Below, piece by piece: positions 53,180 to 63,355 of a stretch of 64,000 bases of DNA (its first letter is position 1; each line of letters begins with the position of its first letter). The notes below the pieces were generated by a model. It ran no database searches, was not told the DNA's origin, and worked only from the letters and a program-made list of their open reading frames with translations. Both the position numbers and the translations under genes were made by a program. Source of the DNA: Echria macrotheca (lineage: Eukaryota; Ascomycota; Sordariomycetes; Sordariales; Schizotheciaceae); contig MU839833.1 of the NCBI GenBank assembly GCA_030411725.1, positions 1,240,001 to 1,304,000 on the forward strand. The letters run 5' to 3'.

Positions 53180-54430
53180 TTAAACCATTATCCTCCTCAG
53201 CCCCTCAGTGCCACCCAGCACCCTCCGCCCGGTAACAGCACACCTCCCCTCGCCGCTCTCCCACCTCTCCTTTTTCTCGGGCGCCATAAACGCCTCCTGG
53301 CGGGGATGACTACCCGCCACCCACTTGTGGATACAAGTGTAGCAATACACCACGCCAGTCTGGCAGGCCGTGGGCGTGACGATCTCGTCGCGACAGATAG
53401 GACAGAGCGCCGAGTCTTTTGGTGGGACGACAGTAAAAATCGGACGAAGCGAGGTCGCTGCTATAGGCGCATCTTTTTCGTCCTTTTCCCCGTCGTCGTC
53501 CTCCCCCTCCTTTTCCTCATCAGCCCTGCCCGCCGACAACCTGGTTGCCTTGGGAGGAGACGAAACCAGCCCCGGAACGACAGGCGGCGGCAGGTCCAAC
53601 CCCTCGGCCGCTTTTCTCGACAGCTGCTTCGCAAAGTCGGACGCATACCACCACTCGAGAAACTTGAGCGCAAAGATACTCGTGGGGAGCACCATCGATA
53701 GCGCACCGACGAGCCTACCCCTTTTTGTGCTCTGTTGTTCCAGCGCCTCGATAGCCTTGTAATCCGCCACGCCCATGCGCCGCACCCTCGTCCCGATGAG
53801 CCAGAGGAACGGATCGTGGAAGCGGCTCCCGTCAAAAAGATAGGCCAGATTGAACGCCAGCACGGCGAAGTAGTACGCCGCGTTGAGGGACGGGTACACG
53901 TTCCGCAGGAACCACCGGGCGTAGAATGCAAGCCGCTCGCGCGCCGGCGCGTTTTGGGGAGGGGGCTGGTTGTACGCCGCGCCGAGCAGCGCGCGCGGCG
54001 CGTCGACCTCGTAGGCCTCGTCGAGCTTGCGCTTGAGGTAGGGGATCGCGATTAAGACAAATAAATTGCGGCGGATGTCGCGCCGCGAGAGGCGGAGGGC
54101 GTCGCGCACGAGGGACGGCGCGCCCGATGCCGCGCGCGGGATCTCCGAGGCTAGCGACGGCTCGCGCTTCAGCCCGTAGAAGTGTTCTGTAAAAGAGCCG
54201 GCGCGCGTGAGCAGGTAGTGCCGCTCGACGGCTAGCGACAGAAGCGCGTAGAGCTCGTCGAAGCGGTTTAGGAGCGGGAGGAGGCGGCGCGGGTAGCGGT
54301 GGGTTAAGACGGTTAGGAGGTAGCGGAGGGTCGGCGGGAGGAGGGACGAGAGCTGTTGTTCTGAGAGGAGCTCGAAGAGGGAGGGCTTGGCGGGGTCGAA
54401 GGTGCCCCGGAGGGCGGTGACGAATTCCAT
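53180..54430 (-). CDS. PEX12: Peroxisomal RING peroxin Pex12
   Basis: A single exon of 416 residues. The N-terminal Pex2/Pex12 domain is recognisable (DPAKPSLFELLSEQQLSSLLPPTLRYLLTVL; GLKREP; RNLFVLIAIPYLKRKLDE). Membrane segments include NAAYYFAVLAFNLAYLF. The C-terminal RING (about residues 343-371) reads CPICRDEIVTPTACQTGVVYCYTCIHKWV; it keeps fewer metal ligands than a full RING, as is usual for Pex12. With Pex2 and Pex10, Pex12 forms the ubiquitin ligase channel that exports and recycles the import receptor Pex5. An acidic/Lys linker (EEKEGEDDDGEKDEKD) precedes the RING. No introns are needed. The start is the first ATG. Confidence 0.95.
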   Translation of the reverse strand: MEFVTALRGTFDPAKPSLFELLSEQQLSSLLPPTLRYLLTVLTHRYPRRLLPLLNRFDELYALLSLAVERHYLLTRAGSFTEHFYGLKREPSLASEIPRAASGAPSLVRDALRLSRRDIRRNLFVLIAIPYLKRKLDEAYEVDAPRALLGAAYNQPPPQNAPARERLAFYARWFLRNVYPSLNAAYYFAVLAFNLAYLFDGSRFHDPFLWLIGTRVRRMGVADYKAIEALEQQSTKRGRLVGALSMVLPTSIFALKFLEWWYASDFAKQLSRKAAEGLDLPPPVVPGLVSSPPKATRLSAGRADEEKEGEDDDGEKDEKDAPIAATSLRPIFTVVPPKDSALCPICRDEIVTPTACQTGVVYCYTCIHKWVAGSHPRQEAFMAPEKKERWESGEGRCAVTGRRVLGGTEGLRRIMV

Positions 54431-56054
54431 TGCATTCCTGGCGATGGAATACGATCTACTGGGGTTCGTTTGGGTGGCCTGTCAGTGCGTGGTGGGTGAG
54501 AGCGTGGAGGTTGTTGGAGGAGGTGATGTGGTGCAAGATGTCAGGTCGAGCTGCCGCGGACTGACGCAGCGGACAGGGGTCGCAGCAATTGCCGAGGCAA
54601 GTCGAGCATGGCGGCACTGAATGACACGCGGGGGGCTGCAACCACGGCGATATCAACGCCCAAGAAAATCATTAAATATTCTACAGACAGCCATCGGATT
54701 GAGAGGGGCCGTAGTCTGTGTTCCAAGATTCATAGGTAGGCTTTCCGTGTTGCGAGCGGTGCAGAACGATCTAGGCACAGGAGCAGCGTCTAGACCCTAA
54801 CCCTAAACACTAACCTCCTTTTCCTCTGACTTCCCTCATTTTCTCAACTTGTGAGCATGGAGTGGTGCTGCGAGTCGAGTGTGTCGTGTTTGCGAGATAT
54901 AATGTGACCCAAGTACCGTGGCCCAACATCGCAACTCTCCATGCGCCCTTGCAACGATGATATTGTACCATGTTCAGAACCCGCATCCACCCCACCCCTG
55001 TTAGCCTCTGCGGTGGCTTGTGAATTTGGTTGTATTCTTGTCGTCAGGATCGGTGGTCGCCTGTGAAGAAGTGCAGGTAAGGATGCTTGTTTGGTAGAAG
55101 AGAGGATGAGCCCTGAGGACTGGCTAAATACAGTGCCCTAGGTCCATGCGTACCTGCCATCTTGTCTGGGTGTTCCTGCCTGACCTAACACCTGCTTGGT
55201 GGACTTTTTCCAATCACCATTCCCCTCCGCGAGTCTTCCCAGAGCAGCCCATGGTATCGGGGGCAAGAAGGAGGCTGATAGCTATGCAAGGACAGCAGAA
55301 TATCATTGCCAGAGTGCCGAGAATTGAGGACCACATGGCTAGTATACGGCGGGTGCTGACTCGTCTGCGGTTGTCTGGTTGAAGTAGAACTCAATCGAGA
55401 GGCAGTTTACTGGATAGAAAGTAAAATATTCAGACGTGCGGGAAAGTTTGGTGTGAGTTTCTCTCGTACCTCCTCGTCGTCGGTGAATATGCGGTGTTGT
55501 GAAGTTTGAATGCGTGCTTCAAGTTCCTGGCAGGAGGATATCGGAGGACAAGAAGAAAGATGGCCTTAATTGAACGGGTAGGCGTTATATTAGAGATCCC
55601 AAGATGAGTAGTTATTTTCTACAGCCTGACCAGCACCTCGGTCACCAGTTGGAGCCCGATGGCTTGCAGAAGAAGCCAGCCTCACTCGACTCTAGTCCCG
55701 ACCCCATTGGATCACAACGACAAGGCGAGCCACTTCACTAGCGTCAGTGGGCTGGGCCGGTCAGCGATGGGCATATTATGAGGCAGACTTGTCTTAGTCC
55801 TGCTGCCTGCACAGCCTGACCGAGCCCAAAAGACAGCAACAAAACGAAGCGAGGGTCGGCAAAAGGATACTCTGAACGCAAAATTAGTCTTTGGACCTGA
55901 GTTGCCTTTTTCATGTACTCTCTTTTTTTAAGGCGCGGCTTATCAGATTCAGATCCTCTGTTGGCAAGATTAGATCGACTTCAAGGTTGACCGATGATAC
56001 TTACCAGGCCTTCAATCTTCAAAACTGAATCTCAAAAACTAGTATAACACAGAG
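54431..56054. promoter_or_regulatory. Divergent intergenic region PEX12 / multi-TM gene
   Basis: About 1.6 kb between divergent start codons. Two telomere-type units (CCCTAACCCTAA) lie at 54795-54806. No credible coding frame is seen. The left part should contain the PEX12 promoter. Confidence 0.45.
54795..54806 (-). repeat. Short interstitial telomere-like repeat (two TTAGGG units)
   Basis: CCCTAACCCTAA on the plus strand equals two TTAGGG units on the minus strand. It is followed by CACTAACC. In fungi and plants such telo-box sequences can be binding sites in promoters; two units may also arise by chance. Confidence 0.7.
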
Positions 56055-56962
56055 ATGGCCTTCAAGTTTGACGTCACCCAAGCAATCAAGCTTCGTGGCT
56101 TGCCTTGGATGCAGCCGGATCCTCAGCTGGCGCACAAGCGTCTGGAGGTCCTCCTCAACGGCAGCGAAGACGAAAAGACCGGGTTGAAAAAGTCGCAAAT
56201 GGATCTATGCCAGTTTGTTGGTCTGACGGTACGTGGTACCTTGCCTAGGTGCTGGGATCAACCAAACTGATGTTCTCTTGCAGGCTGCTCTGTTCGCATC
56301 GGTAGCAGCAACCAGTCTGCAATCCCCGTCTCTGCCACAGACGCACTGGAGTGTCCGCGCCGTCTGGACCGTCACCATGGTCTTCTCCGTGCTGTCTGCC
56401 TTCTCGGCGTACTTTGCCTTCACCGCACTATCCAGGCTCAGGTCCACAGGTGACATCGTCGGGTTTTACGCAGGCGTTCCCGAGCACTGTCTGCGCCGGT
56501 GGTTGTCCGAGCAGACGGAGACGCGGCGGATCTACGAGCTTGGATTCATGGGCCCGGTGCTCATCTCGGACTATCTCAGCCTGCCCGGCCAGCTGCTCAA
56601 CTACTCGCTCATTACCTACTTGCTCGGGCTGGGTTTATCTTGTCTTCTACCATTTACTGTTCCGTCGACGTCGGAGGGGACTGATTCTGATCGTAACGTA
56701 AGTGCGTCTCCCAGTATTCTACTGCTTTCATCTCGGGCGAAACGAAACTGAGCACTTTCCGTTACCAAAGGTTTTCATATTCTTCATCTTGGGGCTCGGC
56801 CTGTCGCTGTCCTTCATCATTCTTTCTCGGGTGTTCCTCTCGATAAACCGGACAGCTTATGTGAAGCGGCTGAAGCAGTTACCTCCGTTTCAGGATGTGG
56901 AGACTTTGGAGGCCGAGGGCAAGCGGGAAGAAACATGGGAAGTTGGCAGGACGAATGATTAG
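56055..56962 (+). CDS. Small multi-helix membrane protein of unknown function
   Basis: Exons 56055-56228, 56284-56697 and 56771-56962 give 259 residues, all junctions in phase 0. I do not recognise a family. Four hydrophobic segments are visible: QFVGLTAALFASVAATSL, VWTVTMVFSVLSAFSAYFAF, NYSLITYLLGLGLSCLLPF and KVFIFFILGLGLSLSFIIL. The N-terminus is hydrophilic and includes LRGLPWMQPDPQLAHKRLEVLL. The third segment falls just before the second intron, whose acceptor (CAAAG) is weak, so the last exon is the least certain part. The C-terminal tail is charged (LPPFQDVETLEAEGKREE). The layout (paired helices, short loops) resembles fungal small integral membrane proteins of unknown role. Confidence 0.65.
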
Positions 56963-57445
56963 TATCCTAAGCTGCTGACACGACCTGATTGGCTGTTCGC
57001 GAGCATTAAGGGGGTCTATCCTACGGACATGTAGCTTGGAAATGGAAGTCCCGCACCATCGAAATACACGACGACAGCTATATCGAACTAGCAAATGTTC
57101 AAGGATTAGACTAGGTACGTTGCTGTGACCCGAGGGTGGAACACCGGCGCCGAGCCCTCCCGGAATCCCAAACTCTCCGGCCGCCGACCTGGTCCGCCCC
57201 CACGCCGTTCGGTTCGGCATCCGAACGGCCCCACCGACTCGGCACGGGACGGGTGCGGGAAAGGTGGGGCTGGGGCGACTTGGACCAAGTGGGGCCACTG
57301 CAGTGAGTCCCGCCCGCCCCGTCCGCAACAAAAAGCAATGGCGGGGTTAATTCCCTAAATTCAACACCAAATCTCACCGTACCCAACGACCCTCATTACA
57401 AACCCGAAGCTGCATACCCGGCGATTTGAAAAGACAGGACCCAAA
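56963..57445. promoter_or_regulatory. Upstream region of DcpS with CGG-N3-CCG palindrome
   Basis: About 480 bp. A perfect palindrome GTTCGGCATCCGAAC lies at 57212-57226; it contains CGG-CAT-CCG, the pattern bound by some Zn2Cys6 regulators. The surrounding sequence is GC-rich. No coding frame is credible. Confidence 0.5.
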
Positions 57446-58557
57446 ATGTCTGACCAGCCCCCTCAAAATCCGAAGGAGATAGCCGAGGCCCTGGTCCCAC
57501 GCTTCCAACTCACCCGACAGCTCAACCAAGGTCTGCCTTCGCCCCCCTCTTCCCTATCCCCCTTGATACTAAACGACAAAAAGACCAAGCAGGCCGCCGC
57601 ACCTCCCTCCTCGGCACGATCGACTCCCAACCGGCCCTCCTAATCCTCGAGCGCGCCCCCTTCCCGTCATCAGAATCCTACCTCTCCTCGCTGCCCTCAA
57701 CTCTTCTATCTCTCCGCAACCTCGGCGCAAACGACATCTACCACTGGTACCTCGCGCAATCCGGCCACTCCTCCCCGTCCACACCCACAGACAGCAACTC
57801 CAACGAAACAGAATTCTTCCCCGACCTAAAAATAAACCTAATCTACCCCTGCACCCAAAAACACATAGCCAAGTACACAAAGCAACCCCTCCGCTCCGTC
57901 ACTGAGACCCCCTCCATTTATGCCCAACACATTCGTCCCTACATAGCAACCCAGCACACCGCAGGCCGTCTAACCTGGGTCCACAACATCCTCGACGGCC
58001 TCAAGGAAGTCGAGGACGTAATCTACCGCACCTCTCCACCCCCTCCCAACCCCCCTATCCCCTCTGAAGGCCCGTCCTCGTCCGACGACGAAGGCTTTTT
58101 GTTACTGCCAGACCTAAACTGGGACCGCCAGACCCTCTCAGCGCTGCACCTCCTCGCCCTCCCCTTCCGTCGCGACCTATGGAGTCTCCGCGACCTCCGC
58201 AAAAAGCACATCCCCTGGCTCCGCCACATGCGCTCCAAACTCCTGGACGCCACCACCAACGTCTATCCAGAGATCGAGACGGACCAGCTCAAGCTGTACG
58301 TGCACTACCAGCCGACCTACTACCACCTGCACATCCACATCGTGCACGTGGCGCTCGAGGCGGGCAACACACAGGCGACGGGCAAAGCCATCGGGCTCGA
58401 GAGCATCATCGAGCACCTCGAGAGCATGGCAGGCGACTCGGAAAAGGGCATGGACAGTATTACACTACACTACACGCTGGGCGAGGCGAGCGAGCTCTGG
58501 ACGCAGGTCTTTGAGCCGCTCAAGCGGAACGCGACCGATACAGCTTCTCAATCGTAA
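57446..58557 (+). CDS. DCS1: Scavenger mRNA-decapping enzyme DcpS
   Basis: Exons 57446-57530 and 57584-58557 give 352 residues. The acceptor AAAAAG at 57583 was chosen because it restores the conserved block LNQDQAGRRTSLLGTI. The enzyme hydrolyses m7GpppN cap remnants left after 3'-5' mRNA decay. Visible: ALLILERAPF, NDIYHWYLA, INLIYPCTQKHIAKY in the N-terminal domain; WVHNILDGLKEVEDVIY; LLLPDLNWDRQTLSALHLLAL; and the catalytic HIT motif YYHLHIHIVHVALEAG (about residue 275) with the alternating His residues. A Pro/Ser/Asp insert (PPPPNPPIPSEGPSSSDDEG) is longer than in animal proteins. Its last 38 coding bases overlap, in antisense, the coding 3' end of the GILT-like gene. Confidence 0.93.
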
Positions 58558-59401
58558 CGACCAAGTCGTTCACGCTGCCGCCCGATGGACAGTCCTTCCA
58601 CTCCCCGTCGTCCCGCACGCAGTATATCTCGTTGTCGAGCCGGATCGTGCAGCTCTTGGTCACGCCGGCCTGTCACCGTGTCAGCTCTGTGTCCTGGATT
58701 TGGATTTGAGGTCAAAACTTACATCGGCCGTCCTCTGCACGCTGTGCCGCAACATGCCCACGCCAAACGCGCCGTCGTCCTTGGTCGCGCACTTGTTCAG
58801 CTCTTCAAAGTCGAGCGCGTGCTCGAGCGCGCAGTCCTCGACCAGCGTCCGCTGCGGTATCAGCTTGTACTGCTTCGTCAGGCACATGGTGAAGCCCAGA
58901 AATGTCTTGGGATCGGGATAGAGTTCCTGCGCGCAGAGCTCGATGATATTTCCCAGACACTCCTCGGGGCCGTGTTTACAGTCGACGCCGTCATTGTCGG
59001 TCGGGCTTTTTTCCCCACGTCACATTAGTATAGATCCGAGAGAGAAAGAGATAGAAAGAGAGAGAGAGAATATACCGGCCGATAAATGACAGTGTAAAGT
59101 CGACTTTGTCATGGGTCCGCTGCATCGCGGGCAGCACCAACTCCCGGAGACAGTCCCGCGCGTCGGGACATTTGCTCATGATGTGCGCCTCGAGCGGCAC
59201 CTTGGCCGATGTCGGCTGCGGTCGTGTGGTGGTGTTGGGTGTCCATGCCGTCGGCGTCAGGGCCTGCAAGTGATAGACACAGTAGAGGGTGGCGAGGGCG
59301 AGGAGTAGGGGCAGAAACGGCGGACGGTTGCGCCGCCGGCTGATGGGCATGGGTATCGGCGCCATGGACTGCGGCTGTTGGGGCTGCTGCTTCGAGTCCA
59401 T
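58520..59401 (-). CDS. GILT-family (gamma-interferon-inducible lysosomal thiol reductase-like) membrane protein
   Basis: Exons 59401-59076, 59005-58723 and 58669-58520 give 252 residues. A short basic N-terminus is followed by a single hydrophobic segment (FLPLLLALATLYCVYHL), so it looks like a type II anchored protein facing the lumen. The GILT signature is clear: DCKHGPEECLGNIIELCAQ (CxHGxxECxGN). The first redox pair reads SKCPDARDC (C78, C84), spaced C-x5-C rather than the animal C-x2-C. Other cysteines (TMCLTKQY, EDCALEHAL, NKCATKDD, KSCTI, IYCV, KDC) are likely disulfides. GILT proteins reduce disulfides in acidic organelles. The N-terminus is uncertain: no ATG precedes 59401 in this frame, but a spliced upstream exon ending at a GTAAGG-type donor near 59455 is possible. 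Confidence 0.83.
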
Positions 59402-60464
59402 GCCGTCGTCGTCGTGGACTGTGATCTGTGACGTCGTCTCGTCCTCCTCCACCTTACTTCTTCCTCCTCGTCCAGTCGGCTCGATGGGTTTTGCGACGCG
59501 GGTCGGGTGTTGGGCGGCACGTCGGTGTGTGAGGTGTGTATGTGATGTGGGGAAGTGTCCGGTGCGTCGGCTGCGTCGTCAACTGTGAGAGCGGCAGGGG
59601 GGGTCTTGCGTGCGAGAGGGGGGCTTGTTGTGGGATCGGTAGATTTGGTCAGGTACCCGGCGGGGTTTTGTGGATGTGTGTGTGTTTGAGCAAAAGGTTG
59701 AACGGGTGAATGTTTCGAGAGATCGATGGTGATGAAATACCGATGGCGAATGCGGGTGCAATCAATGTGGTGCTGCTGATGGAGCCAACAAGGGCGTTCC
59801 CTCTGCCGCTTGCGGGGAAAGGAAGAGAGGGCTACAAGAAATTAATTGGCGCGGGTTTTTAGAGAGGTAGAGACCTTCTAGAACGGGCGCAACACGGCTG
59901 CGACGGCTTGGGCATCGGAAGATTATTGCCAATGAGCCAAGCAAAAGGCCGTTGATACGAAACAAAGGCAGATATTAAAGTCCACGTCTCATCACTGTTG
60001 TTGCGACTCACACAGCTATAGCTATATCATGTGGCCGAAGTGTCGCCATTAAGTTCATCAGCTCCATTTTCTGTACAACAGGGGTCCCTCCGGATCTGGG
60101 TCTGGGGAGAGCCTGCGACGATCAGCCGTGCACAACTGGGATTGGCACAGCAGCCAGCCAGCCAGCCAGCCGTTAGCCGTCCGGCCGGCGGAGGGGATTG
60201 GCTCCCGGAGGCTGGATGATACGTGACATCGGATCGAGGACGAGTGAAGGCCAGGCCAGGCCAGGAGCCTTAACTATAACTTGAGGGCTTTGAAATTCGT
60301 ACCTTGCAGATTTTGATACCTTAGATCGTTCGAGGATATATATTCTATAGGTTGGTTGCCTGGGTTTAAAAAAATCTCTGCAAGCTGCTGCTGCTGCTGC
60401 TGCTGGCTGGGTTCAGAGAGTCGGCCACAAAGCAGACGCAGTAGTCGTCGTCGTCGTCGTCGCC
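59402..60464. promoter_or_regulatory. Divergent intergenic region GILT-like / hexokinase-family gene
   Basis: About 1.06 kb. Contains CAGC repeats (60150-60170), GGCCA repeats (60250-60265), seven CTG units (60385-60405) and six GTC units (60444-60461) just before the hexokinase start. An upstream coding exon of the GILT-like gene may lie in its left part. No other coding frame is credible. Confidence 0.45.
60385..60461 (+). repeat. Trinucleotide repeats in presumed 5' UTR (CTG7, GTC6)
   Basis: CTG x7 at 60385-60405 and GTC x6 at 60444-60461 precede the ATG at 60465. Both should be in the 5' UTR of the hexokinase-family transcript. Confidence 0.85.
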
Positions 60465-62192
60465 ATGGCGGCTCTCCTCCAGAATGGCGATCATCATGGT
60501 AATGGGAGCCCGGCGACAACAACAACTACAACAGCTATCGACGACTTCCTGAAACCCCTCGCTGTCGATTTGCCCCGCATCCGAGAGCTGGCCGACGAGC
60601 TGGCCGATGTGTTCCGGGAGTTGTCGGCCCATTCGCCCGACCAGTTCCTCCCGACGCCCATCTCGGAATCGATCCTCAGGCCGGCCGCCGGCCAACATCG
60701 CGGACGGTAAGTTTTATCCACCTAACCTAGACATGAAAAAGAAGCCAAGCAGTTGCTAACTAGGTCTCTCAGATTTCTCGCTATCGATATGTGAGCTACC
60801 TACCTTGGGTCCCGGGGCCCGCCCCCCCCCTTTTTTTTTGGTTGACAAACTAACGCGCAAGAAAACAGCGGAGGGACGAACCTCCGAGTGGCCTTTGTCG
60901 AGCTATCCGACGGGTCCAGCAGCAGCACCGCGGTAGTAACACGACATCTAGAACACTCATGGCCGATCCAGGAGCACCTCAAGAACGAGAACCCGGAGAG
61001 CCTGTTCGGCTGGGTCGGCCAGCAGGTAGCCCATGTGGTCGGCAAAGGGTGCGCGGCCTTTGGCCTCTCGGCGCGCGACGAGCTGCCCATGGGCGTGACT
61101 TTTAGTTTTCCCATGAAGCAGAGCTCGCTGTCGCAGGCGACGCTGATGGCCATGGGCAAGGGGTTCGCGATCACGTCGGACCTCGACCTCGGCGGCCACC
61201 TGCTGCGCGGCTACGACGCGCACCGGCACCGCCGCCTCCCGTCCGAAATGCTGCCACTGCCACCGATAAAAATCGCCGCCATCTCCAACGACGCCGTCGC
61301 CACGCTCGTGTCGTTCATCTACCAGTTCCCCGCGAGACCTGACCAGAAAGCCGCCATGGGTTTGATTGTCGGCACCGGCTGCAACGCCACCATCCCGCTG
61401 CCGCTGCGCAGCCTGCACCCGACCAAGCGTCCCGCCTCCATCAGCGTGCTGCCGGGGCAGGACGTCGACACCGTCAAGATTGCTGTTAATACCGAGTGGA
61501 CCATCAACGGGACCGCGCCGCCCCTGCGTCGGCTCGGGTTTATTACCCCGTGGGACGACGTCCTCGACCGCGCCGGCGAGGCGCCCGGGTTCCAGCCGCT
61601 CGAGTACATGTCTGCGGGCCGGTATCTGGGCGAGCTGGCACGGTTGATCTTTGTCGATTTTGTTTCTAGCACTAGGAGAACTCTACCTCCCGACGCCGAC
61701 GCGGACGCCGACCGGGTGGTGGTCCTACAACTGCCGGACAGGTTCCATCGGCGCTTTGGCCTGTCGACCACGTTCGTGAGCCACCTGTACCCGGGCAGCG
61801 AGCGGGGCGGGCTCGTGGAGCAGCTGGAGAGGGAGTTCCCCGAGGGCAGGTGGACGGCCGACGCGGCGTACGCGCTGTACCGGATCGCCAAGGCGATCGA
61901 GCTGCGGGCGGCGGGCATCGTCGCCGCGGCGACGGTGGGTTTATTGAGGGCGGCGGAGGAGTTGGGCGCCGGGGCGAGGACGGACGGGGTGCGCGAGCTC
62001 GCGGTCGGGTACACGGGCGGTTGTATTCAGCATTTCCAGGACTATCTGGCGGATACCCAGCGGTTTATCGACGATGTGTTGGCGGCGGAAGAAGACGAGG
62101 ATGTGAAGGTCATTCTGAGGCCCTGTCATGACGGGGGGATCACGGGCGCGGGGATATTGGTGCCGGCTGCGCTGGCGGGGACGGAGGTGTGA
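60465..62192 (+). CDS. Hexokinase-family sugar kinase, possibly N-acetylglucosamine kinase or HxkD-like
   Basis: Exons 60465-60706, 60773-60790 (18 nt) and 60869-62192 give 527 residues. Hexokinase blocks are present: phosphate-1 FLAIDIGGTNLRVAF (residues about 82-96), SFPMKQSSL, the catalytic Asp in ISNDAVATLVS, phosphate-2 GLIVGTGCNATI, and a late GGCIQHF. The block after phosphate-2 reads NTEWTINGTAPPL in place of the NxEWGAF of canonical hexokinases. That replacement is, as I recall, shared with fungal GlcNAc kinases and with the atypical HxkC/HxkD proteins, so glucose may not be the substrate. The N-terminal 25 residues are low-complexity. The microexon is supported by flanking donor/acceptor motifs, exact frame continuity and the conserved residues it encodes. 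Confidence 0.88.
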
Positions 62193-63355
62193 GTACCTTG
62201 TGGTGGATAGAGAAGCAAGGAGGGGGGAAGAAGAAGAAGAAGATGCTGCTCAGGCGCTGCTTTAATACACAGGGTCTTACCCGTGTTGTTTAGTCCATCT
62301 CCCAAGTCCGTTTTCAACGAGCGGGAAACGGACTTTCTTGTGAAGTGTCACCATCTATGAAAAGGAGGCGTCTGATAGGGGTGTCCCCCCTTTGGACGGG
62401 TGCACTACCCCCTATACAAAGTTTTACCCGCCGTAGGCGTGGCGCAGCCGGCGCCTATACACACCGGGTCAGTATGCTTACCGGAAATATGCCTACCGGG
62501 TCCGCTCCGGAACCCATATACATACCAGCGTTAGTAAATAAAAAGGGCCTGTTGTTTCTCAACGGTAGATAGATTTCTTAGACGACAGCCTACCTTACCT
62601 ATCCTGGGAGCCTTCGGCTCCTTCACAGCAATCAACAACCCCCCTTTTTTTGTGGCCTGGCCCTACGATCAGAGCGTGATACCCTAGTTTAAGTAGTTAT
62701 GGACCCCTTGAAGAGAACGAGGGAGCCGTCCATTTGGTCGATATCTTACTTTTCCATTCTTAGAGAGTCTACCCACCAACTAGGTACCTCTCTTCTTTAC
62801 TTCCTCGCCCTCCCGCTCTTCCCGACACCCTCTAGTCCCGAAACCGTCGCTAATCCCATGGATGAGGCAATTTCCGGAGCCGAGGAGGCAACAGAGACAC
62901 TACTAGGTGTAGGACTGGGCGTGGGAACAAGGGAAACTGTTAGGTTACTCCTCTGTATGGGGATTTTTGAGGGCCTACAGTACGGAGTACGTCGTGAGGT
63001 CCTCTTGAGTACCTAAAAAGGAACAAAAAGAGGTCAAGCCGGCCGGGCCCCGTCACGTGGCCCAATTGTGCACTTTGGCGAACAAAAGATTCGAGGACTC
63101 GCACTGCAATTGGGCTGGCCTCTGTGGCCGATTTTCATTGGGGGTTGGGGGATGGGAGCCTCACCCTCAGCTTTTGCTGTCAGGCGCGAGGGGCAGCTGG
63201 ACTCCCTTTAAGGAAGCCGCGAAGTCTTCCTCCGCACCTTTTCAACACGAAAATGCCAACCTAGGCAGTGAGCTTAATGCTTTTCTGTGCGCGCCTGCGC
63301 GGGATACCTGGACCTTACCTATGTTTACAACTGAAACTTGCTCTGCCAACTTTCA
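62193..63355. other. Atypical intergenic region before the NLR gene
   Basis: About 1.16 kb that differs from the rest: shorter coding potential, many ACC/GGT-type short repeats (TACCGG, TACCGGGT, around 62480-62500) and a 6-bp-stem hairpin GGAGCC-TTC-GGCTCC at 62607-62621. A 105-codon frame (62699-63016) is listed separately. It may be transposon-derived spacer. Confidence 0.4.
62699..63016 (+). CDS. Doubtful small open reading frame, 105 codons
   Basis: It starts with ATG and encodes 105 residues ending EGLQYGVRREVLLST. The C-terminal half (ETLLGVGLGVGTRETVRLLLCMGIF) looks more protein-like than random sequence. I do not recognise a family. It lacks a visible neighbour of related function and lies in atypical sequence, so it could be a piece of a mobile element or a chance frame. 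Confidence 0.25.
   Translation: MDPLKRTREPSIWSISYFSILRESTHQLGTSLLYFLALPLFPTPSSPETVANPMDEAISGAEEATETLLGVGLGVGTRETVRLLLCMGIFEGLQYGVRREVLLST

Noticed and set aside
16691..62192. Secondary-metabolite or catabolic gene cluster
   Set aside because: Neighbouring genes have unrelated housekeeping roles and no backbone enzyme or cluster regulator is present.
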